64,000 bases of DNA from Mesobacillus sp. S13 (lineage in GTDB: Bacteria; Bacillota; Bacilli; Bacillales; Cytobacillaceae): assembly GCF_020422885.1 (NCBI RefSeq), contig NZ_CP084622.1, forward strand, positions 2,685,001 to 2,749,000. Direction: 5' to 3'. This document shows positions 35,179-43,332 of the stretch, in pieces; the stretch's first letter is position 1, and every line of letters begins with the position of its first letter. The notes beneath the pieces are model-generated. The model was not told the origin of the DNA, made no database searches, and saw only the letters and a list, made by a program, of their open reading frames with translations. The position numbers and the translations under genes are program-made.

Positions 35179-35622
35179 TTAACCGCCAGTAGTGCTTCTT
35201 GATCCGCTGCCGAATCCTGAACTGCCCTTTGGCGAAGTATTTTTATAATTGCTGTCCAATCTTGCCCCTTTGAATGCCGGGCTCTGTTTGTATTTCATAT
35301 AGTCATTGCTCTTATAGAGTAAAGATCGGTTTGCAAAGAACATTCCTGCGAAAAAGTAATGTCCAAAATACGGAGAATTATTATCATCACATTCCCAAAC
35401 CCCATCTTCATTGTCCCATTCCCAGTCAGAACAATCGGTGCCTTCTGGTACTGGAGGAATTTCTTCAGTCTGCTCGGAGCTCCAATCTTCCCCTTCACTG
35501 CCAGAAGGATCCTGATCCCAATCCCGGTCAGGAATGGCCTGTGGGTTGTTATTGCATCCTACCAATCCCATCACCAAAGCTGTCGCTGAAATACTAGCCA
35601 TCACCTTTTTTGTTTTGCTCAT
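35179..35622 (-). CDS. Lipoprotein with acidic middle and Gly/Ser-rich tail
   Basis: 147 residues. Signal peptide and lipobox LVGC (Cys at about 23), so lipidated and extracytoplasmic. The middle is strongly acidic with repeated Trp (DWDQDPSGSEGEDW, DCSDWEWDNEDGVW), and the C-terminus is a flexible tail GSSGFGSGSRSTTGG. The DUF1190 lipoproteins YgiB/YjfM, partners of E. coli YgiC/YjfC, also end in a Gly/Ser/Arg tail, so this may be a distant counterpart; that link is inference. ATG 35622 follows GAGGTGATACGA. First gene of the operon. Confidence 0.7.
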   Translation of the reverse strand: MSKTKKVMASISATALVMGLVGCNNNPQAIPDRDWDQDPSGSEGEDWSSEQTEEIPPVPEGTDCSDWEWDNEDGVWECDDNNSPYFGHYFFAGMFFANRSLLYKSNDYMKYKQSPAFKGARLDSNYKNTSPKGSSGFGSGSRSTTGG

Positions 35623-35655
35623 TCGTATCACCTCTTTCTTATTGACGTAAATATC

Positions 35656-35682
35656 TACGGAAATCCACGGGAAAAAGTTTCA
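35656..35682 (-). promoter_or_regulatory. ECF-sigma (SigW/SigM-type) promoter of the ligase/K+ channel operon
   Basis: Read on the minus strand: TGAAAC (35682..35677), 17 bases, CGTA (35659..35656), preceded by TTT and with a T-run after the -35. This matches the B. subtilis SigW consensus TGAAAC-N16-CGTA apart from one extra spacer base. Ends about 34 bp before the lipoprotein ATG. Confidence 0.65.
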
Positions 35683-35807
35683 AAATCTTTCCTAATATAT
35701 GACCTGCCTTTTATTGTAACACTTTCCGTCGGTCAAAATGTTTTAATCTTTAATTAGTTTGCTCTACAATGATCTTCTCTCAGGAACATACATGAAGAAG
35801 CATTGAC

Positions 35808-35933
35808 TTAGTATTCCCCATAAAAAAACTCCTCGTAACTAAATTCCTTTATTTCCGCGTTACCTAATGCAATTTTTGCTAAAATAATTTCAAACAAGCA
35901 TAAGCCTGCCAACATCAAGAATCCTGTTACCAT
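35808..35933 (-). CDS. Small membrane peptide, 41 residues
   Basis: ATG at 35933 with AAGGAGTG eight bases upstream. Product: one hydrophobic helix (FLMLAGLCLFEIILAKIAL) and an acidic, aromatic tail (FSYEEFFYGEY). Divergent from the LacI regulator gene, with a LacI-type operator between the two starts, so it may belong to that regulator's circuit. No family recognised. Not found by size-limited ORF calling. Confidence 0.55.
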   Translation of the reverse strand: MVTGFLMLAGLCLFEIILAKIALGNAEIKEFSYEEFFYGEY

Positions 35934-35976
35934 AATGAACACTCCTTTGTGATATGTTTGAATTCACAATAATTTA

Positions 35977-35990
35977 TGGAACGCGTTTCA
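35977..35990. promoter_or_regulatory. LacI/GalR-type operator
   Basis: TGGAACGCGTTTCA: a 14-bp near-palindrome with the central CG typical of LacI-family sites; only one position breaks symmetry. Sits 32 bp before the regulator's start and 44 bp before the divergent small gene, so either or both could be controlled. Confidence 0.65.
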
Positions 35991-36021
35991 GGTCAAGAAT
36001 AAATATTTGCGAGGTTTTTAC

Positions 36022-36996
36022 ATGGCTAATATCCGAGAAATTGCCCGACAGGCGGGAGTCTCTGTGTCAACTGTCTCCAGAGTATTGAATAATCATCCAT
36101 ATGTAAGTCCAGATAAACGGGAAGCTGTTTTAAAAACTATAAAGGAACTGGATTACAGTCCAAATATTAATGCTGTCCATTTATCCCGGGGCAAGACAAA
36201 TATGGTTGGTGTTGTATTGCCTACAATCAATCACCCTTATTTCTCTGAACTCCTGGAAGGTATTGCTGAAGAGGCGATAAAGCATAATACCCAGCTGGTT
36301 CTTTTCCAGACAGGATATCGAGAAGAAAAGGAATTCGAAGCGTTAGAACAACTGCGTGGCCATCTCATTGATGGAATTATTTTTGCATCACGTGCCATTC
36401 CCTTTAACTTACTCTTGAAGTATAAAAATGACGGTCCTATTGTGTTATGCGAAGATTGTGATCAAGATGAGTTTCCATCTATTTCAATCAAACACGATGA
36501 AGCTTTCAACATGGGGTTGGAATACTTAATATCTAAGGGGCATGACCGAATCGCCATATGTTTGGGAAGGCTTGAAGGAACAAACAGCCAGAAGCGGCAG
36601 AAGACATATCTTAAAAAGATGGACATGAATGGCCACGATGTAGACGATGAGTGGATTATTGGAGATTGTTTAGTTATTCAGGATGGTAAAAAGGTGATGA
36701 ACCGATATTTAAATATGAAAGAAAAGCCTACAGCCTTTCTGGTGGGCAATGACCAAGTTGCAGCAGGATTGATTACCGAAGCAATAAAAAACGGGATAGC
36801 GGTACCCGGAAATATCGCTGTATTAAGCTTTGATAACCATCCCATCTCTGAAATGATGGCGATAACAACAATTGACATCCCCACTAACCAATTAGGTTCA
36901 GATGCTTTTAAAGCATATATCAAGCGTTCAGAAAACAATGAATACGCACAAAAAGTTTCTCTGCCATTTCAATTGATAAATAGAAAATCTGTTTAA
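36022..36996 (+). CDS. LacI family transcriptional regulator
   Basis: 324 residues. N-terminal helix-turn-helix (NIREIARQAGVSVSTVSRVLNNHPYVSPDKREAV), hinge helix (NINAVHLSRGKT) and periplasmic-binding-protein-like effector domain with the VGVVLPTINHPYFSELLEGI start of strand 1 and the FLVGNDQVAAGLI segment. Represses sugar or related catabolic genes in general; no such operon lies adjacent, only the divergent 41-residue gene. ATG 36022 follows GAGG at a suitable distance; the operator upstream suggests autoregulation. Confidence 0.9.
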   Translation: MANIREIARQAGVSVSTVSRVLNNHPYVSPDKREAVLKTIKELDYSPNINAVHLSRGKTNMVGVVLPTINHPYFSELLEGIAEEAIKHNTQLVLFQTGYREEKEFEALEQLRGHLIDGIIFASRAIPFNLLLKYKNDGPIVLCEDCDQDEFPSISIKHDEAFNMGLEYLISKGHDRIAICLGRLEGTNSQKRQKTYLKKMDMNGHDVDDEWIIGDCLVIQDGKKVMNRYLNMKEKPTAFLVGNDQVAAGLITEAIKNGIAVPGNIAVLSFDNHPISEMMAITTIDIPTNQLGSDAFKAYIKRSENNEYAQKVSLPFQLINRKSV

Positions 36997-37005
36997 AGGT
37001 ATAAA

Positions 37006-37032
37006 AAACCTGCCGATGGTCATCGGCAGGTA
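37006..37032 (-). terminator. Terminator between lacI-type and MEDS genes
   Basis: CCTGCCGATG-AC-CATCGGCAGG with a T tail on the minus strand; a perfect 10-bp stem between convergent genes. Confidence 0.85.
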
Positions 37033-37039
37033 CTTTCAT

Positions 37040-37600
37040 TTAACTATTTCGATCAATCTGTTGAATGGTATCGTCAGTCATGTAATAATCGTGCGAATCC
37101 ATCAGGATGTCTTTCAAAGACTCAGGAACCCTATTGGCATCATAGCCACAAATGGTAATTAATGTTGTTGACTGAAGTATTTGGTTAGCCTCTTTTTCGT
37201 AATTCCCAATATTCTGGAAAATGTCTTCTTGGTCTCTCCACTCAACATGTGCCCATGTCTGTACAGGAATGTTGTTTTCCAAAAAGGGCGCGAGCATATT
37301 ATCTAAATAACTAAGAATCGTTTTCTTATTAAAGTTGCCGCGATAGCAGTAAAAATCATAATTATTGATTGTGTGAATCATTTTCTGCTGTTCCTCAGTT
37401 AGTTCACTCTTGATTCTCTTTTGGACCAAAGGCAAAATACGGTCATTTTCGATAATCATGACGTGATTGCCGAGACCGATTGCCGCAGTAAGATAGACTA
37501 TAAGATTATCAACATATTTACCTTCATCATTGAATGAATAAAAAATATGGGCTCCCGTATCTTTCACACTGGAAATCAGGTCCTGGATTTTTTTTTGCAT
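37040..37600 (-). CDS. MEDS domain protein
   Basis: 186 residues. The sequence GAHIFYSFNDEGKYVDNLIVYLTAAIGLGNHVMIIENDRILP matches the MEDS (methanogen/methylotroph DcmR sensory) domain, a P-loop-derived ligand-sensing module; it fills the whole protein. Usually linked to signal transduction, often beside histidine kinases or anti-sigma genes; no partner is adjacent here. ATG 37600 follows GAGGAG; the extension to GTG 37648 has no ribosome binding site. Confidence 0.75.
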   Translation of the reverse strand: MQKKIQDLISSVKDTGAHIFYSFNDEGKYVDNLIVYLTAAIGLGNHVMIIENDRILPLVQKRIKSELTEEQQKMIHTINNYDFYCYRGNFNKKTILSYLDNMLAPFLENNIPVQTWAHVEWRDQEDIFQNIGNYEKEANQILQSTTLITICGYDANRVPESLKDILMDSHDYYMTDDTIQQIDRNS

Positions 37601-37746
37601 TGTATCAGTCTCCTCAGGGAATTCAAGGGAAACAAACAATGAATTCACATATTCAAATTTACCCTATATACTAACATACTTCTCCCCATTAATCGACTAA
37701 ACAAAATTATGACCGAATCGAGAAAACACTATCTATTTTCTCCTAA

Positions 37747-37787
37747 AAAAACTCACCGATAATTGGAATCTTCAATCGGTGAGTTTA
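37747..37787 (-). terminator. Terminator of nitronate monooxygenase-like gene
   Basis: AAACTCACCGAT / ATCGGTGAGTTT stem with 14-base loop and seven T on the minus strand. Confidence 0.8.
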
Positions 37788-37790
37788 GGT

Positions 37791-38789
37791 TTATTCCATA
37801 ATTAAAGGCTTGATTTTGCTTGATTTTGAATTCAAATTTCTTAACGCTTCACTATATTCTGATTCTAATTGGCTAATGATTTCCGATGTGGTTTGAATTT
37901 TCTCTATGGCCCCAACTCCCTGCCCTGCAGACCAAATATCTTTCCATGCTTTTGCATTTGTCTCCCTTTGCATGGAATCAAAATTCACATTATCTTTTTT
38001 CTGAAGGGTTTCTGGATCCAGTCCTGCCCTGACAATGCTTGGCTTCAGCATATTCGCTTTCACGCCAGAAAATGCATCGGTAAGAATAAGGTCTTCCTGA
38101 GTAGCATCCACCACCATTTGTCTGTATTCATCGTTGGCCATGCTTTCTTTTGCGACAATGAATCTTGTGCCCATATAAGCTAGATCTGCTCCTGCTGCCT
38201 GGGCAGCAAGCACAGCTTTTCCAGTTGTGATTGATCCTGCCAGCACGATGATTCCATCCCAGAAAGTCCGTACAGAATCAACAAAAGCAAAGCTATTCAA
38301 TTCCCCTGCATGGCCGCCTGCTCCATTAGCGACTAAAATCAGGCCATCTACTCCTGTCTCTGCTGCCTTCTTAGCGAATTTCACATCACTGACATCTGAG
38401 AATACAAGGCCGCCATATTCATGTACAATGTCTACCACTTTCTTTGGACTGCCCAGTGATGTGATAACAAGCTGAGGTTTATGCTTTTTTAATAACTCAA
38501 GCTCTTCTTCAAGCCTGCTGTACGTACTATGTACTACCATATTCATCGCCCAAGGTGCTACTTTGCGTTCTGGATCTTGTTTCTTTGCTTCTGCTAATTC
38601 ATCATTCAACCTGCCCATCCATTCATCAAGAACTTCTATTGGTCGGGCATTAGGAGCCGGAAATGATCCAATCACTCCGTTTTTACAGCAAGAACTAACC
38701 AAATCTGGACCTGAAACAAGGAACATTGGTGCAGCAATAGCAGGAACGGATAACTGCTCCCACCAGCTTTCCGGAATTTTTTTACTCAT
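37791..38789 (-). CDS. NAD(P)H-dependent flavin oxidoreductase / nitronate monooxygenase-like
   Basis: 332 residues, TIM-barrel of the 2-nitropropane dioxygenase (NMO) family. FMN-binding segments: AIAAPMFLVSGPDLVSSCCKNGVIGSF at the N-terminus, VDGLILVANGAGGHAGE, IIVLAGSITTGKAVLAAQAAGADLAYMGTRF. Oxidises nitronates or reduces quinones using FMN; the real substrate is unknown. ATG after AAGGGATGATAGT. Stand-alone gene with its own terminator. Confidence 0.85.
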   Translation of the reverse strand: MSKKIPESWWEQLSVPAIAAPMFLVSGPDLVSSCCKNGVIGSFPAPNARPIEVLDEWMGRLNDELAEAKKQDPERKVAPWAMNMVVHSTYSRLEEELELLKKHKPQLVITSLGSPKKVVDIVHEYGGLVFSDVSDVKFAKKAAETGVDGLILVANGAGGHAGELNSFAFVDSVRTFWDGIIVLAGSITTGKAVLAAQAAGADLAYMGTRFIVAKESMANDEYRQMVVDATQEDLILTDAFSGVKANMLKPSIVRAGLDPETLQKKDNVNFDSMQRETNAKAWKDIWSAGQGVGAIEKIQTTSEIISQLESEYSEALRNLNSKSSKIKPLIME

Positions 38790-38885
38790 ACTATCATCCC
38801 TTCTTCATTTCTAAATTTTCTGAATATAATTATATCATAGTTTAACAGAGTGGATATTTCAATCAGGATGGGAATTTTATTATGC

Positions 38886-38920
38886 TAAAAAAGAATCCCT
38901 CACATCAATGTGAAGGATCT
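38886..38920 (-). terminator. Terminator overlapping the stop of the small membrane protein gene
   Basis: ATCCTTCACAT / ATGTGAGGGAT on the minus strand with TTCTTTTTT; the TGA lies within the hairpin. Confidence 0.75.
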
Positions 38921-39090
38921 TTACGATATTTCTCCATAATTTTTTTAAAGCTTTCAAGTGTACGGCTGAAAAATCTTTCTTTTCTATCTTGTGGTTCCTT
39001 TAAATAACTGCGCCAAATAAACTGACTAACTTCTTCAATCAGCAGCAAAATAATGATCGGCAGCAGCAAGAGCCAAACCCAGTTCCACAT
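38905..39090 (-). CDS. Small single-pass membrane protein
   Basis: 61 residues: hydrophobic helix WVWLLLLPIIILLLIEEV at the N-terminus followed by a basic, helical C-terminal half (RSYLKEPQDRKERFFSRTLESFKKIMEKYRK). No known family. ATG preceded by AAAGGAGCC. Its terminator overlaps the stop codon, so the gene is short by design and not a fragment. Confidence 0.65.
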   Translation of the reverse strand: MWNWVWLLLLPIIILLLIEEVSQFIWRSYLKEPQDRKERFFSRTLESFKKIMEKYRKDPSH

Positions 39091-39228
39091 ATTTCAGGCT
39101 CCTTTCGAACGGATACATTATCCTATTCATTTCATTACCTCGAAATGTGCGAATGATAAACATTAACTGCTCTTTATTTTGGTCCCATATAGTAGGAATA
39201 GGTGATTATCTGCTATTTACCAGTTGCT

Positions 39229-39804
39229 TTATTTTTTTGCTCTCTTATCTAATCTCTCGAATATATCCTCACGGTGGATGTAGATGATCGCTAGCACGAG
39301 GAAGCAGGCAATGAAAATGACCTTGAGCTGGATGCCAAGAAAATAGAAGCAAATTGGAAGCAAAATAAAGGAACCCAGTCCAGCAAATGTGAAACTTTTT
39401 AGAAACGGATAAAGAAGGATAAACCCAATAATGAGGATCAGAGCTGACATGGGTTCAAAGGCGATCATTCCGCCAAGAAATGTAGAGATCCCCATGCCTC
39501 CTTTGAATTTTAAGGTAATCGGCTTAACATGGCTGAGAATGGCAAATCCTAATCCTACTAAGAGTAATTCGGGTGCCAAATTAAAATATTCACCAATAAA
39601 GACGACAAGCACCCCTTTTAATGCATCACCAAGAAAAGTAAAAATGAATGATACTTTTCCATGTACCCGGCCTGCATTCCTCGCCCCGACATTGCCGCTT
39701 CCCTCAACTCTTATATCTTTTTTCCCGAGTATCTTCACAACGAAATAACCGGCCATCAAGCTGCCAAGAAGATATGAAATGAGAAAATAGCTAAAAATAG
39801 TCAT
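39229..39804 (-). CDS. PlsY-like glycerol-3-phosphate acyltransferase family protein
   Basis: 191 residues, five or six membrane helices. PlsY segments can be recognised: EGSGNVGARNAGR (motif 1; canonical GSGNIGATN), HVKPITLKFKGGMGISTFLG (motif 2; canonical FxGGKGVAT) and the region around YIHREDIFERL. PlsY transfers acyl from acyl-phosphate to glycerol-3-phosphate. Changes at motif 1 Thr (now Arg) and motif 2 Lys (now Met) make catalysis uncertain; this looks like a paralogue of the housekeeping enzyme. ATG start with weak AAGGACAGG upstream. Confidence 0.75.
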   Translation of the reverse strand: MTIFSYFLISYLLGSLMAGYFVVKILGKKDIRVEGSGNVGARNAGRVHGKVSFIFTFLGDALKGVLVVFIGEYFNLAPELLLVGLGFAILSHVKPITLKFKGGMGISTFLGGMIAFEPMSALILIIGFILLYPFLKSFTFAGLGSFILLPICFYFLGIQLKVIFIACFLVLAIIYIHREDIFERLDKRAKK

Positions 39805-39884
39805 GGCTACACAACCTGTCCTTACAATATTAATAGAGTTTATTCGGTGTTAGTCCGATAAATTCCTTTATAAATCCCTTATAA

Positions 39885-39914
39885 AAAATCCAGCCTTAAA
39901 AGACCGGATTTTTA
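39885..39914 (-). terminator. Terminator of MFS gene
   Basis: AAAAATCC / GGATTTTT stem with an interrupted loop, about 58 bp after the MFS stop codon. Confidence 0.55.
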
Positions 39915-39972
39915 TACTCTTTTTTCCTATTTGATTGACCGGGGTATTAAGCACATACTCACTGTAAAATTC

Positions 39973-41223
39973 CTATGCTTTTTGGACCGCCATTTTGTTA
40001 CTGTTGAAGTATCGCTTTTTCATATAAATATAGAATAGTAAAAATACCGCGCCAGAGACCAACCTTAAAACAGCTGCAAAATTCATAGCTGTATTGATGG
40101 AACTTAACTGAAGCAGGTATACTCCAACTTGCGGCGCGATAAAGCCTATAATCGCTAAAAGAATATTGTATTGGGCTATGAAGCTTCCGCGATTCTGCTC
40201 CCTCGTTACTTCGAGAAGCTGATTGAATAACAAAAGCACAGTACCCGAAACAAAGAGGCCAGAAGTAAAATTCACGAAGGTCAGATAATACATATTGGTT
40301 GAGAGTATCGTAAGGAATGGTGCTGATGCCATCCCTACAGCTGTTATCGCCAGCATCTTCGCATTGCTGTGCTTGTCAGCCATCCTTCCCCACCACTTGA
40401 AGCTGATGATTTGACCTACCTGATTTGCCACTGTAATGATACTGATCCAGAAGCCCGTCATATGCGCAACTTTAATATTATAAATATTGAATAATGGCCA
40501 GGCTAACTGCCAGGCGAAGTTGAAAAACAACCCACAGATCAAAAAATAAATGAACGGTTTATGTTGGTATGCATCCCAGCCAAAACTAACCCGTTTCTTG
40601 TCAGTTACATGATCTTTCTTCGGTTCTACATGTCTATTTAAATAAAAGATTTCCATCATTCCAAAAAGAAATGCGAGAATGAAGAGTATTTGATATGGCA
40701 GGGGATTGGCTTTATCAAACCATTGCAGTCCTATTCCAATTAGCAATGTCGTAACCATGCCGGCAATAGTCAGAATCCTGTTTCTCTCGCTGAAGAATCC
40801 ACTTCTGCGGCTATCTGATATAAGGTCCCCGATAAATGACTGCCAGCTAAGCATTGCGAATGATCCGGGAAGATTCATAAAACCAATGAGCAATACAAAC
40901 GTCCATGCCCTGTACTCTTCCGGAAGATATATGACGAAGAACATTGCCAGTAAAAATATACGCGTGAAAAAAATAGAGAGACCAGTGAACATCTTTTTTT
41001 CCTGCAGCCTGCTCATGATCACTGTACCAAGAATCATAGCTAACATGCCGACTATTTGAGGCAGAGAACTGATTAATCCAATTTGATAATTCGTAGCACC
41101 AAGGACACCAATGGCAAACAAGGCAAAATAGTTATTGCTCATACTCATAACAATCGTAGAGGCAACACCATTTATGATGCTATTCTTTTCATTCCTCATT
41201 GTTATTTGTGAAGGACTATCCAT
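39973..41223 (-). CDS. MFS transporter
   Basis: 416 residues and 12 predicted helices of the major facilitator superfamily. The loop between helices 2 and 3 reads GTVIMSRLQEKKMFTGLS (a degenerate GxxxDRxGRR), and the segment SWQSFIGDLISDSRRSGFFSERNRIL is typical of the MFS group with unknown substrate seen in Bacillus. Likely a proton-coupled exporter; substrate unknown. ATG after AAGAGGGAATGC. Monocistronic. Confidence 0.8.
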   Translation of the reverse strand: MDSPSQITMRNEKNSIINGVASTIVMSMSNNYFALFAIGVLGATNYQIGLISSLPQIVGMLAMILGTVIMSRLQEKKMFTGLSIFFTRIFLLAMFFVIYLPEEYRAWTFVLLIGFMNLPGSFAMLSWQSFIGDLISDSRRSGFFSERNRILTIAGMVTTLLIGIGLQWFDKANPLPYQILFILAFLFGMMEIFYLNRHVEPKKDHVTDKKRVSFGWDAYQHKPFIYFLICGLFFNFAWQLAWPLFNIYNIKVAHMTGFWISIITVANQVGQIISFKWWGRMADKHSNAKMLAITAVGMASAPFLTILSTNMYYLTFVNFTSGLFVSGTVLLLFNQLLEVTREQNRGSFIAQYNILLAIIGFIAPQVGVYLLQLSSINTAMNFAAVLRLVSGAVFLLFYIYMKKRYFNSNKMAVQKA

Positions 41224-41441
41224 GCATTCCCTCTTCTTTCAAATGATTCATTTATTATTTTGGATACCGAAATATCCACCTAATTTTACTCCTTCTGGTT
41301 TTTGCTGGCAATAAGTTTTTTATTGGAGTATTAAAACAAAAATCTTCTGTCAATTCCACTTATTTGAAAGGTTATTTTCCTGAGGCAATGACTCATATAT
41401 TTCTAAAAAAGCATTTCTTGGTGATTTTTCATAAAGTAAAG

Positions 41442-41640
41442 GAATTCATAAGCGGAGAATTTCCGGCTACCGTCTATAAAGGAAGCTTATTTAGCAGATA
41501 TAAGCGGATATATTCCGGTTAACTCCTATAAATAAGCCAAAATCCAGTGACTTTTATTAAATAAACGGAAAAACGACCCTTATTTTCAAGAAAATAAGAG
41601 CCGTTTCAATTTTTACCGGAATTATTCCGTTTATTTTTCA
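41442..41640 (+). repeat. Interspersed nested-palindrome repeat, copy B
   Basis: Homologous, in inverted orientation, to 1495..1684. Begins GAATTCATAAGCGGAGAATT and ends CCGTTTATTTTTCAA. Ends are inverted relative to each other (ATAAGCGGA...TTCCGG) and the same half-motif recurs twice inside. The hairpin AACGACCCTTATTTT / AAAATAAGAGCCGTT is imperfect here. The rest of the 480-bp gap (41224..41441) shows nothing I can name. Confidence 0.7.
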
Positions 41641-41702
41641 ACTTGTGAAATCAACATCAGTTAAAAAAAGCAAATAGGAGCAACTTGCTCCGTTTCTCTT
41701 CA

Positions 41703-41936
41703 TTACACATTCATTAAAACCAATTTCATTCTGTAGTTACGTTCGCTTCTTTCTTCTTCTGTTGCCAAGTCATACTTTTTCAGCAAATGGAATACTTCAT
41801 TTAGAATGTCCTGAGTATGGTCTTTTTCAAAAAACTGATTGAACATTGGGTGAAATTCTTCCGGCAGAAATTCTTTTTGCGACTCGTATTTCTTCTGGAC
41901 GTCTTCTCTACTGTGGTCGATCTTACATTCTCCCAT
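41703..41936 (-). CDS. Small hypothetical protein
   Basis: 77 residues, charged and helical (SREDVQKKYESQKEFLPEEF, HTQDILNEVFHLLKKYDLATEEER). No domain recognised with confidence; the size and composition resemble Bacillaceae-specific small cytosolic proteins. ATG 41936 follows TTAGGAGGG at six bases; the longer frame from 41963 has no ribosome binding site. Confidence 0.65.
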   Translation of the reverse strand: MGECKIDHSREDVQKKYESQKEFLPEEFHPMFNQFFEKDHTQDILNEVFHLLKKYDLATEEERSERNYRMKLVLMNV

Positions 41937-42070
41937 AATGATCCCTCCTAATATGTATACCATTAGAATACCAGACTCTCTTTGTCTTTACCCAATACTT
42001 TTGTTATTATCCTTTTTAATGCTAAGTTCTCATCCCCAAGAAAGTGCATGAACCTATGCCTCTTCAACCT

Positions 42071-42802
42071 TTACCCAAAATGCAATGTGAGATAGAGCAT
42101 GGAAATCAAGCCCAAGATAAATGAATATGTAGGGAATTTAACATGATGGTCCTCCTGGCTTTCTGGAATCAATTCTTTATAGATAACGAATAACATTGCC
42201 CCTGCCGCAAAACTCAAACCAAAGGGCACAAGGCCATCCACTTCAGAGGCAAGGAAGTATCCAATTGCTGCGGTTACTATTTCCACAGCTCCAGTCAACG
42301 TAGCGATCAAAAGTGCCTTCATTCTGGACATTTTAAGATGAATTAAATAAAGCCCAACAAGGAATCCCTCCGGTGCATTTTGCAAGCCAATTGCAAAAGC
42401 AATGATTGCACCAAGATTCTCTTCCCCTGTTCCATAACTTACACCGACTGAAAGTCCTTCAGGCAAATTATGAAGTGTGATTGCTGTGATGATGACTAAT
42501 GTCTTCCGATCAACACCTGGTAAAAATTTTAAGTTACTAGTATTCAATTTCTCTGTCTTGGAATTGATAAAATTCAAAATGAATGTTCCAAATAGCATAC
42601 CCAGGGATAAGACCCAAATATTTGATGCTTTCATAGCTTCTGGTATCAAACTGAAGGTCGTCGCTGCCATCATGATCCCAGAAGCGTAGCCGAGAAGCAA
42701 CGACTTTAACCTTGATGAGACATTATTTAGAAATAATACTGGAATCGCTCCAAGCCCTGTTGCCATCGCAGAAATGACAATCCCCAAAAAAGCTTCTGCC
42801 AT
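42071..42802 (-). CDS. ZIP family divalent-metal transporter
   Basis: 243 residues with eight membrane helices. The metal-binding helix IV motif is ITLHNLPEGLSVGVSYG and helix V has IGLQNAPEGFLVGLYL, the two His/Asn/Glu signatures of ZIP proteins. Imports Zn2+ or related divalent ions across the cytoplasmic membrane; ion preference unknown. ATG follows GGAGGCAAAGGG. No Zur box recognised upstream. Confidence 0.85.
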   Translation of the reverse strand: MAEAFLGIVISAMATGLGAIPVLFLNNVSSRLKSLLLGYASGIMMAATTFSLIPEAMKASNIWVLSLGMLFGTFILNFINSKTEKLNTSNLKFLPGVDRKTLVIITAITLHNLPEGLSVGVSYGTGEENLGAIIAFAIGLQNAPEGFLVGLYLIHLKMSRMKALLIATLTGAVEIVTAAIGYFLASEVDGLVPFGLSFAAGAMLFVIYKELIPESQEDHHVKFPTYSFILGLISMLYLTLHFG

Positions 42803-42881
42803 AATTTTCCCTTTGCCTCCTAATTATAAAAGTAAAATACTTTTCCCTTTATAAGAGGAATCAACACATGGAAATAATCAT

Positions 42882-43265
42882 TCACGGTGCTGCCAATTCA
42901 ATTTTCATACGGTCAGGACCTTCAAAGAATACCGCATAGTAGTCTGGGCCACCTGCAAATGGGTGTCGATCTTGATAAAGGATGGTCAGGTTTCTTTCTT
43001 TTAGTTTTTCCGTCATTTTGTCCACCTGTTCACGAGATTCTGCATAAAATGCAAGATGATTCAATCCAACCTGGGACCGGTGATACCCTGCTTTTAAGAA
43101 CTTCTCATGAGTTTGTACAAAAACTAAATAAGTGTTCTCGAACTTCCAGCTTATACCGCTATCCCATTTTTGATAGACTTCATAGTTCAATTCACTTAAA
43201 AACCAATCCAAAAACTCAATCGCTTTATTTAAATCGCTTACATTGATTTCAATATGATGCAGCAC
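42882..43265 (-). CDS. VOC superfamily protein (glyoxalase-like)
   Basis: 127 residues, two beta-alpha-beta-beta-beta modules: MLHHIEINVSDLNKAIEFLDWF and the second half RSQVGLNHLAFYAESREQVD...DPFAGGPDYYAVFFEGPDRMKIELAAP-like, ending in the usual metal-ligand glutamate strand (KIELAAP). His at position 4, His in LNHLAF and the final Glu could form the metal site. Substrate unknown. GTG start after GGAGG. Confidence 0.85.
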   Translation of the reverse strand: MLHHIEINVSDLNKAIEFLDWFLSELNYEVYQKWDSGISWKFENTYLVFVQTHEKFLKAGYHRSQVGLNHLAFYAESREQVDKMTEKLKERNLTILYQDRHPFAGGPDYYAVFFEGPDRMKIELAAP

Positions 43266-43332
43266 TCTATCACAGCCTCCTAATCAAATCTGCTTTGTAT
43301 AATGAACCTTAAAAAAGCGGCACAAGAATAAT

